NCBI GenBank assembly: GCA_045805565.1
Contig: JBJMKZ010000025.1
Span: 1-64,000, forward strand
Direction: 5' to 3'
Length of the DNA stretch: 64,000 nt
Origin: DATAEY01 sp045805565
GTDB taxonomy: Bacteria > Actinomycetota > Thermoleophilia > Solirubrobacterales > Solirubrobacteraceae
Position numbers and translations under genes: made by a program. The notes under the pieces are model-generated. The model saw only the letters and a list, made by a program, of their open reading frames with translations, was not told the origin of the DNA and made no database searches. Positions 1 to 7,563 of the stretch are shown one piece after another. Position 1 is the stretch's first letter, and each line of letters starts with the position of its first letter.

Positions 1-1
1 A

Positions 2-613
2 ACGGCGGCCGGCGGCGCAGCCGGGGCCGCGGTCGGGACGGCGGCGGGCGGGTCGGCGGCCGGCGGCCTGCTGTCGGCGGGCGCCAGCGCGGTCGCCACC
101 AAGGCGGCGGCCGGGGTCGCGGCGGCGGCGCTGGTAACCGCCGGAGCGGTCGAGGTACAGCACGTGACGGCCAAGCATCCGAGGGGCGCGGCCCATGTCG
201 CCGCCCCTCGCCTGAGCCCGAAGGCCGAGCCTCCGGCGGGCGCAGCCGCCGAGCCCACGCCGCAGCCCAAGGACGCCAACGCGACCACGAAGCAGACCAC
301 CACGGAGGCCGCGGTCAAACCGGGCGACCAGCCGCAACCACAGACGCAGCAGTCCGAGCAGCAGCAGGGCCAGGCCCAGGACACGCAGGGCCAGGCCGAC
401 CAGGCTCCGCCCGCCACCGCCTCCAGCGGGACCGGCCGAGTCGAGACCAAGTCGGACACCACGACGCTGCCCGGCTCGGCGCCTTCGCCGCCGGTCCGCG
501 TCCAGCCCGCGCCTGCGCCCCAGGCCGCGCCGCCCCCTGCCCCGACCGATTCCGCGCCGGCGCAGACCGTGACGAGCGCCGGTGACGGCTCGGGTGGGAC
601 CGCCGCGCCCTAG
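2..613 (+). CDS. C-terminal part of a membrane-anchored protein, possibly a sigma factor (5' truncated)
   Basis: The reading frame is open from the window edge and ends at a TAG at 611-613, so only the C-terminal part is present. The visible part begins with a Gly/Ala-rich stretch, then a short hydrophobic segment (AAGVAAAALVTAGAV) that could be a single membrane span, followed by about 150 residues rich in Pro, Ala, Gln and Thr, typical of a disordered extracytoplasmic tail. ECF-like sigma factors of Thermoleophilia often end this way, but no sigma domain is visible here, so that identification is an inference. It could equally be another anchored regulator. Confidence 0.5.
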   Translation, partial: TAAGGAAGAAVGTAAGGSAAGGLLSAGASAVATKAAAGVAAAALVTAGAVEVQHVTAKHPRGAAHVAAPRLSPKAEPPAGAAAEPTPQPKDANATTKQTTTEAAVKPGDQPQPQTQQSEQQQGQAQDTQGQADQAPPATASSGTGRVETKSDTTTLPGSAPSPPVRVQPAPAPQAAPPPAPTDSAPAQTVTSAGDGSGGTAAP

Positions 614-651
614 CCCCCGTCCAGGGCACCTCGCTCGCTAGGGTCCGGGGG

Positions 652-1428
652 GTGCCGGACGATCGCCGACTCGCCCGCCTGCTGGACCGGGCACGGCGCG
701 TCGACAGCGCGCCGCGCGCCGTGAAGCTGGCCCGGTCAGCGCGGGAGCTGCTGCCCGGGGACACCGGGCTGGGCGACGCCCTGTCCACGGCCCGCGGCGG
801 GGCCGCCGACCTGGCCGCGCGGCGGCTGGCCGATGCCAGTGCGCGGCCCAGCGCCGCCCGGGAGCTCGGCCTCGGGGCCATGCAGGTCTACCAGGCGCTG
901 TCCGAGGCCCAGGGACGGGGGCGCGGCGAGCGCGAGCTGGCGATCCTGTTCACCGACCTGGTCGGCTTCTCGGACTGGGCGCTGGAGGCCGGGGACGCGG
1001 CGGCGCTCGACCTGCTGCGCCAGGTCGGCGACACGGTCGAGCGCGAGATCGGCGACCGCAACGGCGCGGTCGTCAAGCGCCTCGGGGACGGGCACATGGC
1101 CGCCTTCTCCGACCCGGCCGCGGCCGTGGACGCGGCGTGCGGGGCTCAGTCGGGGGTGGCGGGGATCGAGGTCGCGGGCTACCGGCCCGCGCTGCGCGCC
1201 GGGGTGCATCTCGGCCGCCCGCGCAAGCTGGGGGGCGACTACCTGGGCGTCGACGTGAACATCGCCGCCCGCGTCGCCGACGCGGCCTCGGAGGGCGAGG
1301 TCCTGGTGTCGGCGCCGGTGCTGGAGCGCCTCCAGGAGGACCGCTTCGAGGCTCGTCGGCGCCGACGCTTCCGGGCCAAGGGAGCCCCCAGGGACCTGCA
1401 GGTGTACTCGCTCAGGCCGCGGGACTGA
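652..1428 (+). CDS. Class III adenylate/guanylate cyclase domain protein
   Basis: The 258-residue protein has an uncharacterised N-terminal region (about 1-90) rich in Arg and Ala and a C-terminal class III nucleotide cyclase homology domain (about 95-250). The first metal-binding motif FTDLVGFS, the KRLGDGHMAAF segment carrying the second metal Asp, and the later VNIAARVADAA helix are recognisable. It would make a cyclic nucleotide from ATP or GTP, although substrate choice cannot be read safely. It starts at GTG 652, with TAGGGT at 639-644 placing transcription start on or next to the start codon (leaderless). Its 3' end overlaps the convergent hydrolase gene by 17 bases. Confidence 0.82.
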   Translation: MPDDRRLARLLDRARRVDSAPRAVKLARSARELLPGDTGLGDALSTARGGAADLAARRLADASARPSAARELGLGAMQVYQALSEAQGRGRGERELAILFTDLVGFSDWALEAGDAAALDLLRQVGDTVEREIGDRNGAVVKRLGDGHMAAFSDPAAAVDAACGAQSGVAGIEVAGYRPALRAGVHLGRPRKLGGDYLGVDVNIAARVADAASEGEVLVSAPVLERLQEDRFEARRRRRFRAKGAPRDLQVYSLRPRD

Positions 1429-2347
1429 GCTGCGCGGTTCCGGCGTGCTCGAGGACCAGGTTCCGGATTCGCTCGAGGTCGACGCTCGCCGGCTCGGTGG
1501 TGGCGAGGAAGTCGCGTAGGAGCGCGAAGAACCGGACCGGCTCGTCGTGGTGGGGGAAGTGCCCCGCCTGGTCGAAGACCTCGAGGCGGCTGCCGGGCAT
1601 GAGCTCGTGCGCGCGGACGCCGTGGGCGGCGGGGATGATGCGGTCGCGCGCCCCCCACACCACCAGCGTGGGGACGGTCTCGGCGAGGTAGAGCCGATCG
1701 GTCGCGTCCACCCGCTGGCCGGCGGGGTCGATCACGGCGCGCACGGTGTGCACGAACGCCTGGCGGGCGCTCAGGTCGGCGAGCGACGCCAGCCCCCGCG
1801 CCATCTCCCCCAGGTCGGAACCGGCGGCCAGCCCGATCTGCCCCAGCAGGCGCCCCAGCGCGGCGCCCGCGTTGATCAGCGGCCGAGCGGTGATCAGCGG
1901 CAGGACGAACTCGGATCCCGGGAGCGCCGCGGCCCGCAGCAGGGGGTGGACCTCCTCCCCCAGGCCGCCGCTGGACACGAGGACCATCCGCTCCACGCGT
2001 TCGGGGAACTGGTAGGCGAACTGCATGGTCACCCCGCCCCCCAGCGAGTGCCCGACCACGGTCGCCCGCTCGTGCCCGAGCGCCAGCAGCAGATCGCGCA
2101 CCAGGCAGGCGTAGGCGCCCAGCGAGTAGTCGCCCTGGGGCTTGGCCGACGCGCCGTGACCCAGCAGGTCCGGAGCCACCACCGTGAAGCGCTCGGCCAG
2201 CAGCGGCAGGACCGGCTCCCAGCTCTGCGACGAGCTGGTGACGCCGTGGACGAGCAACAGCACCGGCCCGGATCCGCCGATCCGGTAGCTGACCCGGTGT
2301 CCGTGCAGCCGGATCTCGGCCTGCTCGATGTCTGCGGGCAGGGCCAT
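1412..2347 (-). CDS. Alpha/beta hydrolase
   Basis: This 311-residue protein has a standard alpha/beta hydrolase fold: the oxyanion-side motif LLLVHGVTSSS near residue 30, the nucleophile elbow GHSLGG with Ser101, an acid residue in WGARDRIIP near 237 and the catalytic His in DQAGHFPHHD near 267. The substrate cannot be deduced. It lies 3 bases downstream of the acyl-CoA dehydrogenase gene on the same strand, so the two are almost certainly co-transcribed and the hydrolase may act on a fatty-acyl ester or thioester. It is not a known pathway enzyme that I can name. Confidence 0.85.
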   Translation of the reverse strand: MALPADIEQAEIRLHGHRVSYRIGGSGPVLLLVHGVTSSSQSWEPVLPLLAERFTVVAPDLLGHGASAKPQGDYSLGAYACLVRDLLLALGHERATVVGHSLGGGVTMQFAYQFPERVERMVLVSSGGLGEEVHPLLRAAALPGSEFVLPLITARPLINAGAALGRLLGQIGLAAGSDLGEMARGLASLADLSARQAFVHTVRAVIDPAGQRVDATDRLYLAETVPTLVVWGARDRIIPAAHGVRAHELMPGSRLEVFDQAGHFPHHDEPVRFFALLRDFLATTEPASVDLERIRNLVLEHAGTAQLSPAA

Positions 2348-2350
2348 GGG

Positions 2351-3628
2351 CTAGCGGATGGGAACGCCCGAGATCGCGCGGGAGATCACCAGGCGCTGGA
2401 TCTCCGACGTGCCCTCGAAGATCGTGTAGATCTTCGCGTCGCGGTGCATGCGCTCGACCGGGTACTCGCGCGTGTAACCGTTGCCGCCGAGGATCTGGAT
2501 CGCGCGCTCGGTGACCCACACCGCGACCTCGCCGGCCTTGAGCTTGCTCATCGACCCCTCCGCGGCGTCGAACGGCTTCCCGGCGCGGCCCATCCACGAC
2601 GCGCGCCACACCAGCAGGCGAGCGGCGTCGATCTCCATCTTCATGTCGGCGAGCGCGAAGGCGATCGCCTGGTTGTCGATGATCGGCCGCCCGAACTGCG
2701 AGCGCTCCTTGGCGTAGTCGAGCGCGTACTCGTATGCCGCGCGCGCGATTCCGAGCGCTTGGGCGCCGACGGTGGGGCGTGAGACCTCGAAGGTGCGCAT
2801 CGCCGCCTGGGAGCGGGCGCTCGCGCCCTCGCGGGCGCGGGCCAGGCGCTCGTCGAGCTTCTCCTTGCCGCCCAGCAGGCACGACCCCGGAACGCGGCAG
2901 TCGTCCAGGAAGACGTCGGCGGTATGGGAGGCCCGCAGTCCGTGCTTTCGCACCTTGCTGCCCATCTCGAGGCCCGGGGTGTGGGGCGGGATGACGAACG
3001 ACGCCTGTCCGCGGGCGCGCAGCTCGGGGTCGACCGACGCCACGACGACGTGGACGTCGGCGATCCCGCCGTTGGTGGCCCAGGCCTTCTGGCCGTTGAG
3101 CACCCACTCGTCCTTGGCCTCGTCGTAGCGGGCGCGGGTCCGCAGCGACGAGACGTCCGAGCCGGCGTCGGGCTCCGAGACGCAGAATGCCCCCACCTTG
3201 GGTTCCTCGGGCGTGCCGTAGCACTGCGGCACCCATTCCCCGAGCTGCTCGGGGGTCCCGTTGGCGAAGATGCCCGCCACCGCCAGGGTGGTGCCCATGA
3301 TCGCCATCCCGATCCCGGCGTCGCCCCAGAACAGCTCCTCGTTGACGATCGGCAGCAGCAGGCCGCTCTCGTCGGCCCAGAACTGGGCGAGCGACTCGTA
3401 GCCGTAGAGGCCGATCTTGGCCGCCTCCTGGATGACCGGCCAGGGCGTCTCCTCGCGCTCGTCCCACTCGGCGGCGGCGGGCCGGACGACCTGCTCGGCG
3501 AAGCCGTGGACCCAGTCGCGGATGTCCCGTTGGTCCTGGGTGAGCGCGAGCGAGAAGGGCGTGGGGCCCTGGTCGGGGGTCTCGGTCGCGGCGGCCGCGG
3601 CCTCGGCCGCGGTGGTGCTGGCTTGCAT
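2351..3628 (-). CDS. Acyl-CoA dehydrogenase
   Basis: This 425-residue flavoenzyme would oxidise an acyl-CoA to the 2,3-enoyl-CoA with transfer of electrons to ETF. The N-terminal helical domain (about 25-140), the FAD/substrate beta domain with FCVSEPDAGSD (about 150-160) and the C-terminal helical domain are present. The C-terminal signature GGNGYTREYPVER and IYTIFEGTSEIQ, which carries the usual catalytic-base region, is intact. The start at ATG 3628 follows a GAGGA ribosome site. A TACACT -10 box lies at 3678-3683 (minus strand) within the inverted repeat shared with the divergent TetR gene, so repression by that TetR is likely. Confidence 0.92.
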   Translation of the reverse strand: MQASTTAAEAAAAATETPDQGPTPFSLALTQDQRDIRDWVHGFAEQVVRPAAAEWDEREETPWPVIQEAAKIGLYGYESLAQFWADESGLLLPIVNEELFWGDAGIGMAIMGTTLAVAGIFANGTPEQLGEWVPQCYGTPEEPKVGAFCVSEPDAGSDVSSLRTRARYDEAKDEWVLNGQKAWATNGGIADVHVVVASVDPELRARGQASFVIPPHTPGLEMGSKVRKHGLRASHTADVFLDDCRVPGSCLLGGKEKLDERLARAREGASARSQAAMRTFEVSRPTVGAQALGIARAAYEYALDYAKERSQFGRPIIDNQAIAFALADMKMEIDAARLLVWRASWMGRAGKPFDAAEGSMSKLKAGEVAVWVTERAIQILGGNGYTREYPVERMHRDAKIYTIFEGTSEIQRLVISRAISGVPIR

Positions 3629-3679
3629 GGCGAGTCCTCGGGGGTCGGGTTCGGGCGAACCAGTTTGGTAGGTGCCCAG

Positions 3680-3720
3680 TGTAAACGACCGTCAAACCAT
3701 TGTTACACCGGACGTTTGCA
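3680..3720. promoter_or_regulatory. Imperfect inverted repeat between divergent acyl-CoA dehydrogenase and TetR genes
   Basis: The left arm TGTAAACGACCG (3680-3691) and the right arm CGGACGTTTGCA (3709-3720) match as an inverted repeat at 10 of 12 positions around a 17-base centre. The repeat overlaps the TACACT -10 box of the leftward dehydrogenase promoter and covers the expected -35 area of the rightward TetR promoter. That placement is what an autorepressing TetR operator would show. Binding is inferred, not demonstrated. Confidence 0.55.
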
Positions 3721-3726
3721 ACCGGG

Positions 3727-3732
3727 TAGAAT
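3727..3732 (+). promoter_or_regulatory. -10 box of a leaderless TetR promoter
   Basis: TAGAAT ends 6 bases before the ATG at 3739, so transcription should begin at or next to the A of the start codon. No ribosome-binding site can fit. TTACAC at 3703-3708 is a possible weak -35 box at 18-base spacing. Confidence 0.5.
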
Positions 3733-3738
3733 CCGGGC

Positions 3739-4515
3739 ATGGCCGTCTCCCCCCGGACCGCCCGGCGGGCTCCCGACGCCCGCCGTCGGCCCCGCCGCAG
3801 CCGCGAGCGCGACATCGTCATCGCCACCCGGGCGCTGTTCGACGAGCGCGGGATGCAGGACGCCCCGATCGACGAGATCGCCCGCGCGGTCGGCATCAAC
3901 AAGGCGCTGATCTACCGGCACTTCTCGTCCAAGGAAGAGCTGTTCGTCCTCACCGTGACGCTGTACCTCGACGACCTCGCCGAACGCCTGGAGGGGGTCG
4001 ACGCGTCGGCTGAGCCAGTCGCGCGCCTGCGGGAGGGCTGGGAGCGCTATGCCGACTTCTGCCTCGAGTATCCGGCCTTCCTCGACTGCGCGCTGTCGCT
4101 GATGCGCCGTCCGGCCGCAGAGCTGCGCGAGCGCATGTCCGAGGCGGTCTGGTTCCGGCTGGGCCAGGCGATGTCGGCCTGCCTGGGGCCGCTGGAGCGG
4201 ATCCTGGCCGACGGCGTCCGCAGCGGGGCGTTCACCATCGACGATCCCGCCTTCGTCGCCAACCGCCTCTACGTCCAGACGCTGGGGACCATGCACCTGG
4301 CCCGGGTCGGCGTCGGCGTCCGCCAGGCGGCTCCCGGCATACCCGACCCCTTCCCGGTGGCGGCCGCCCAGGTGCGCGACGCGTGCGTGGAGGACGCGCT
4401 CGCCGCGGTCGGGGCCCGCGCTAGGCGGCAGCCCCCAGGCCGATCACCTTCAGTCGCCGTTCCAGAGCCCGCGCGGCAAAGGCGCGCGACTCGGCCACGC
4501 TGGTTCCGAAGATGA
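3739..4515 (+). CDS. TetR/AcrR family transcriptional regulator
   Basis: The N-terminal TetR DNA-binding domain is clear (about residues 22-70): helix 1 RDIVIATRALFDERG, the turn IDEIARAVGINKALIYRHF and the SSKEELF continuation. Residues 75-220 form the variable ligand-binding domain. The gene is divergent from the acyl-CoA dehydrogenase with an inverted repeat between them, so a fatty-acid-type effector is a fair inference. The last 95 bases overlap the convergent oxidase gene, and the Arg/Pro-rich final 30 residues look like read-through into the opposite gene rather than a conserved domain. The start is leaderless. Confidence 0.88.
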   Translation: MAVSPRTARRAPDARRRPRRSRERDIVIATRALFDERGMQDAPIDEIARAVGINKALIYRHFSSKEELFVLTVTLYLDDLAERLEGVDASAEPVARLREGWERYADFCLEYPAFLDCALSLMRRPAAELRERMSEAVWFRLGQAMSACLGPLERILADGVRSGAFTIDDPAFVANRLYVQTLGTMHLARVGVGVRQAAPGIPDPFPVAAAQVRDACVEDALAAVGARARRQPPGRSPSVAVPEPARQRRATRPRWFRR

Positions 4516-5347
4516 CCGTGTCCTCGTCCACGTCGTCGCCCAGCCACTTGGGGCGCAGCACGCCGTCCGCGACGGGCAGGACCTCGGCCAGCGTGCGCTG
4601 GATTGCCTCGGCGTAGCGCGGCTCCCGGGTCGCGGCGTCGCGCAGGAAGCGGGCGCCGAAGGCCACGTGGCGGTGCTCGTCCCGCGCGACGTTGGTGAAT
4701 CCCTCGACGAAGGCGGGCAGCGTCCCGACCGACTCGTTGTAGCTGATGATCGTGTGCTGGCCGGTGAGGGCGAGCATCCCCTCGATCACCATGTGGTAGA
4801 TCGTCACCGCCTCGACCAGCGCCTCGAAGTCCTCGGGCTCGCGCGCGAGGCGGTCGACGCGGCGGCCGAGCAGGTCGTCGAACAGGACGCCGAACTCCGG
4901 GTTGAGGTGCTCGGAGGTCTCCTCGAGGCGCTCCTGGAGGTTGTCGGAGTCCAGCACGCCGACCTCCGAGTAGAAGCGGTCGAAGAAGCGCACGTGACGC
5001 GCCTCGTCGGCGATCTGGGTGCTGAGGAAGATCTGCGCCTCACGGTCGGGGACGGCGCGCATCATCGGCCCCAGCTCCTCGGTCACCCGCTGCTCGCCGA
5101 TGAAGAACGACGACAGCCCGTACATGCGCGCGAAGCGCTCGTCCGGGTCGATTCGCTCGTGCCAGTCGATGCGGTCCTGCGTGAAGTCGAGGTCCTGGGT
5201 GCGCCACTGCTGGCGCTCCCACAGCCGGTAGAGCTCGCCGTAGCTCAGGAGCTTCGCCTCGCCGCGATCCGCGGACTCCAGCACCCCGGGATCCGAGGTG
5301 TCCTGGAAGTCCTGGCGGTCGGTGCGCTGGGTGGCCGTATCGGACAC
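4421..5347 (-). CDS. R2-like ligand-binding oxidase (R2lox)
   Basis: This 308-residue protein has a ferritin-like diiron or Mn/Fe fold related to ribonucleotide reductase R2. The six expected metal ligands are visible: Glu85, Glu115 and His118 (DEARH), Glu189, Glu224 and His227 (DEHRH). Val88 (three residues after the first Glu) and Tyr184 (five before Glu189) sit exactly where the Val-Tyr ether crosslink forms in the mycobacterial R2lox Rv0233, which separates it from radical-generating R2 proteins. R2lox binds a long-chain fatty acid and is thought to be an oxidase of unknown substrate. GTG 5347 is preceded by GAGAGG. A 14-base palindrome lies in its promoter. Confidence 0.85.
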   Translation of the reverse strand: MSDTATQRTDRQDFQDTSDPGVLESADRGEAKLLSYGELYRLWERQQWRTQDLDFTQDRIDWHERIDPDERFARMYGLSSFFIGEQRVTEELGPMMRAVPDREAQIFLSTQIADEARHVRFFDRFYSEVGVLDSDNLQERLEETSEHLNPEFGVLFDDLLGRRVDRLAREPEDFEALVEAVTIYHMVIEGMLALTGQHTIISYNESVGTLPAFVEGFTNVARDEHRHVAFGARFLRDAATREPRYAEAIQRTLAEVLPVADGVLRPKWLGDDVDEDTVIFGTSVAESRAFAARALERRLKVIGLGAAA

Positions 5348-5376
5348 GCTGGCCTCTCTTCGCTCGGGGAAGCGCC

Positions 5377-5382
5377 AGCGTA
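5377..5382 (-). promoter_or_regulatory. Probable -10 box of the R2lox gene
   Basis: On the minus strand this reads TACGCT, 29 bases upstream of GTG 5347, which leaves room for a short leader carrying the GAGAGG ribosome site. The palindrome at 5392-5410 begins 9 bases upstream, covering the spacer and -35 area. Confidence 0.35.
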
Positions 5383-5391
5383 GCGCACCGA

Positions 5392-5410
5392 CTGGCTGGC
5401 TGGCCAGCCA
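5392..5410. promoter_or_regulatory. Palindromic operator-like site upstream of R2lox
   Basis: TGGCTGGCCAGCCA at 5397-5410 is a perfect 14-base palindrome. The 17 bases CTGGCTGGCTGGCCAGC (5392-5408) recur at 55476-55492 (minus strand) with only two differences, immediately upstream of the -10 box of the TetR gene that starts at 55462. A common TetR-type repressor is the simplest reading. Confidence 0.55.
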
Positions 5411-5434
5411 TTTCGTCCCGCCTCGGGGCTGTCC

Positions 5435-5446
5435 GACCGTTCGGTC
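5435..5446. promoter_or_regulatory. Short inverted repeat GACCG-tt-CGGTC
   Basis: Two perfect 5-base arms flank a 2-base centre, a layout common in TetR operators. The repeat overlaps the stop codon of the lipoprotein gene (5445-5447) and lies about 90 bases upstream of the R2lox start, so it may be a second operator or part of the end of the lipoprotein transcript. The sequence alone does not decide. Confidence 0.3.
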
Positions 5447-5927
5447 AGCCGCCGGGCTCGCCGCCCACCGCGAGCGTCGCTCGTGCCGCGCCGGCTCTGA
5501 CCGCGTAGCGGCCCGGCCGCTGGCCCGGCAGCACGACGGCGGAGCGCCCGCCCGGAGGCACCGTGAGCCGGTAGACGCGGTCGGCGGCGATCGTCACGAC
5601 GTGGGTGCGGCGGTCGGCGGCCGCGGCGCTGACCCGCACGGCCAGGAACGGCGGGACGCTCACGATCCGCGGCACCAGTCGACCGCCACGCAGCGTGAAC
5701 GTCGCCCGGGCGCGAACCGGGCGCTCGCCGCCGGCAACCGGCGTGGCGTGCCGGCGCCGCGGCGGCCGGACGCGCGCCTTCCCGGCCCGCGGCGGCGCCG
5801 CGGTGGTCGACGGTCGGGCGGGAGCCGAGGCCCCGGTCGTGCCCGGCCCCTTGCCGCCGCATCCCCCCGGCCCGAGGGCGACGCCGGCGGCCAGCAGCAT
5901 CCAGGCCGGCGGGCGGCGGGCGCTCAT
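5445..5927 (-). CDS. Putative exported protein with a cupredoxin-like beta domain
   Basis: The 160-residue product opens with a short positively charged stretch and a hydrophobic segment (WMLLAAGVALG) followed by a Cys in GGCGG, so it may be a lipoprotein, though the lipobox is poor. A Pro/Ala-rich linker (30-65) leads to a C-terminal region (about 75-160) with beta-strand-like repeats such as SVPPFLAVRV and LPGQRPGRYAVRAG, resembling cupredoxin-type folds but without an obvious copper ligand set. It is transcribed in the same direction as R2lox and just upstream of it. No function is assigned. Confidence 0.6.
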   Translation of the reverse strand: MSARRPPAWMLLAAGVALGPGGCGGKGPGTTGASAPARPSTTAAPPRAGKARVRPPRRRHATPVAGGERPVRARATFTLRGGRLVPRIVSVPPFLAVRVSAAAADRRTHVVTIAADRVYRLTVPPGGRSAVVLPGQRPGRYAVRAGAARATLAVGGEPGG

Positions 5928-5987
5928 CGCTTCCGTCCGGCGGACGCCCTAAACAGGGTCGGCGCGACGGGAACGCGGTCGAGCCCC

Positions 5988-6341
5988 ATGGACGGACAGC
6001 TCATCCCCCGGTACCCCCGGGCGGTCCGGTACGACTCGGTGAGCCGCCGGGTATGGCTGTTCGGCCAGCGCTGCCACCACGGCGCGACCGGCACCGTCCT
6101 GGCGCTGGCGGCGGTGGGCGCGCTGGTCACGCATCGGCTCAACTCCCGCGGCACCGCCGCCCTGGCCGCCACCGGCAGCCTGCTCATGGCGCACGACTGG
6201 AAGGACCGCTCGTGCTGGTTCGAGCGAGGGCAGGGGGTCGACGCCTCGACGGGGGCACCGGCTACTCCCCGATCGAGAACAGCGCCTCGAGGTCGTGGCG
6301 GGAGAAGACCTCGAACGCGACCATGGTCTGGGTCCTCGTGA
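5988..6341 (+). CDS. Small membrane protein of unknown function
   Basis: The 117-residue frame starts at ATG 5988. It has a hydrophobic stretch (about 33-70, TVLALAAVGALVTHRL and AALAATGSLLMAHD) and a conserved-looking HDWKDRSCWF segment. The final 27 codons overlap the convergent Lrp-type gene and become Arg/Thr/Pro-rich, suggesting that the functional part ends near residue 85. I do not recognise the family. The hydrophobic pattern and the clean divergent position relative to the lipoprotein gene argue for a real gene. Confidence 0.55.
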   Translation: MDGQLIPRYPRAVRYDSVSRRVWLFGQRCHHGATGTVLALAAVGALVTHRLNSRGTAALAATGSLLMAHDWKDRSCWFERGQGVDASTGAPATPRSRTAPRGRGGRRPRTRPWSGSS

Positions 6342-6537
6342 CCCCTTCCAGCTGCCCGATCCGGCCGGTCACCACCTCGGCCAAGCGCTCGTGCTCGGGC
6401 ACGCGGACGATCGCCACGAAGTCCCAGTCGCCGGTGACCGAATAGGCCTCGGCGACTCCCTCCACGTCGGCGAGGATCCCACCCAGCGTCGGCAGCGCCG
6501 TGCGCTCGGCGGCGATCAGCACGATCGCGTGCGTCAC
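6262..6537 (-). CDS. Stand-alone Lrp/AsnC ligand-binding (RAM) domain protein
   Basis: The 91-residue protein is a lone Lrp/AsnC effector-binding domain: THAIVLIAAERT is the first strand, followed by GVAEAYSVTGDWDFVAIV, the usual amino-acid sensing fold, and RTQTMVAFEVFS as the closing strand. There is no helix-turn-helix, so it probably assembles with other Lrp-type subunits or acts as a small-molecule sensor. It starts at GTG 6537, overlapping the stop of the upstream hydrolase (GTGA, 6534-6537), so the two are translationally coupled. Confidence 0.82.
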   Translation of the reverse strand: MTHAIVLIAAERTALPTLGGILADVEGVAEAYSVTGDWDFVAIVRVPEHERLAEVVTGRIGQLEGVTRTQTMVAFEVFSRHDLEALFSIGE

Positions 6538-7211
6538 GCGGAGTGCGTCTCGCCGGGCGACATGACGACCACACTGGAGGCCGTGCTCGACTCGACGTCG
6601 GACTTGAACGCCTGAGCGTCGGTCTCGATCGGCGGGAAGGTGTCGTAGTGGCAGGGGATCACGGTCCTGGCGGCGACGAGCTCGGCGGCGGTGACCGCGT
6701 CGAGGCGATCCATCGTGTAGTGGCCGCCGATGCACATCAGGGCCACGTCGACCGGATCGCCGCGCCGGGCGATGAGCTGCAGGTCCGAGAACAGCGCCGT
6801 GTCCCCCAGGTGGTAGACGACCGTGTCGCCGAACCCGATCAGCAGTCCGGCGGGGGTGTTGACCGTGCCCTTGGGTGTGGTCGAGGTGTGCCAGGCGGGG
6901 ACCAGCTTGACCCATCCCCAGTCGAATTTGACGGTGCCCCCCAGGTTGGGGTCGAACACCTCGATGTCGTCCTGGCCGATCTCCTGGGCCAGCTCGACGA
7001 TCGCCACCACCGGAGCGCCGGTGCGCTTGGCGATGTCGACCGTGTCGCCGATGTGATCGGCGTGCCCGTGGGTGAGCAGGATCGTGGTGGCGTCGACCTC
7101 GTCGGGGCCCACGGCGGCCTTGGGGTTGCCCGACAGGAACGGGTCGACCAGCACCCGGGTGTCGCCGTCGGACAGCTCGAAGGCGGCGTGGCCCAGGAAG
7201 CGAATGTCCAT
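6534..7211 (-). CDS. UPF0173 metal-dependent hydrolase (metallo-beta-lactamase fold)
   Basis: The 225-residue length is typical of UPF0173. The metal site is intact: THGHADHIGD near residue 48, then a His in PAWHTS, the Asp in HLGDTALF, a His in IGGHYTMD and PCHYDTFPP at the end. The physiological substrate of this family is not established. It starts at ATG 7211 after an AGGAGG site. Its start overlaps the stop of the preceding gene (ATGA) and its stop overlaps the start of the Lrp-type gene, forming a three-gene coupled unit. Confidence 0.88.
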   Translation of the reverse strand: MDIRFLGHAAFELSDGDTRVLVDPFLSGNPKAAVGPDEVDATTILLTHGHADHIGDTVDIAKRTGAPVVAIVELAQEIGQDDIEVFDPNLGGTVKFDWGWVKLVPAWHTSTTPKGTVNTPAGLLIGFGDTVVYHLGDTALFSDLQLIARRGDPVDVALMCIGGHYTMDRLDAVTAAELVAARTVIPCHYDTFPPIETDAQAFKSDVESSTASSVVVMSPGETHSA

Positions 7212-7546
7212 CAGTCCTCCTTGTGGTGGGGATGCTTGGCAAGTTCGCGCGCGAGCTCGATCCCGACCGCCACCCCGACCATCATTCCCAGCCGCGTCTC
7301 CTCGGCGATCAGCGTGCGCACGGCGCGCCGGCGGTGGTCGGCATCGGCGATGGTCGCGGCCTTCGACACCTCCGTCTCGTGGGCCTGACCGAACCACCCG
7401 CCCGCGTCGAGCGCGTCATCGAGAACCCGCTGGAGCTGGGGCGCGACGCGGGCCACGGCATCCTGGGCGCCCGCCAGCCGGTCGGGGGCGGTGAGGGCGG
7501 CTACGGCGGCGTCGATCTCCTCGTCGCTGTAGGGCCCCTCGAGCAC
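7211..7546 (-). CDS. Conserved small helical protein, unknown function
   Basis: The product is a 111-residue, mostly helical acidic/Ala-rich protein (DEEIDAAVAAL, AGAQDAVARVAPQLQRVL) ending in a His-rich tail (KHPHHKED). No known motif is seen. It is the first gene of the unit with the UPF0173 hydrolase and the Lrp-type sensor. The start is GTG 7546, and TATGAT at 7553-7558 (minus strand) ends 6 bases from it, so the mRNA should be leaderless. Confidence 0.65.
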   Translation of the reverse strand: MLEGPYSDEEIDAAVAALTAPDRLAGAQDAVARVAPQLQRVLDDALDAGGWFGQAHETEVSKAATIADADHRRRAVRTLIAEETRLGMMVGVAVGIELARELAKHPHHKED

Positions 7547-7552
7547 CGCGTC

Positions 7553-7558
7553 ATCATA
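7553..7558 (-). promoter_or_regulatory. -10 box, leaderless promoter
   Basis: On the minus strand this reads TATGAT, close to the consensus, with 6 bases to GTG 7546. It lies in the 17-base gap between the divergent small-protein and selD genes, so the two promoters must overlap. Confidence 0.5.
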
Positions 7559-7563
7559 CGGGC

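Noticed and set aside
1239..3902. 887-codon minus-strand frame covering the cyclase end, hydrolase and acyl-CoA dehydrogenase
   Set aside because: It is an out-of-frame shadow of the hydrolase and dehydrogenase genes, with low-complexity Arg/Pro composition.
4421..5347. Class I ribonucleotide reductase small subunit
   Set aside because: No large subunit is nearby, and the Val88/Tyr184 positions match the R2lox crosslink pair rather than the radical Tyr arrangement of R2.
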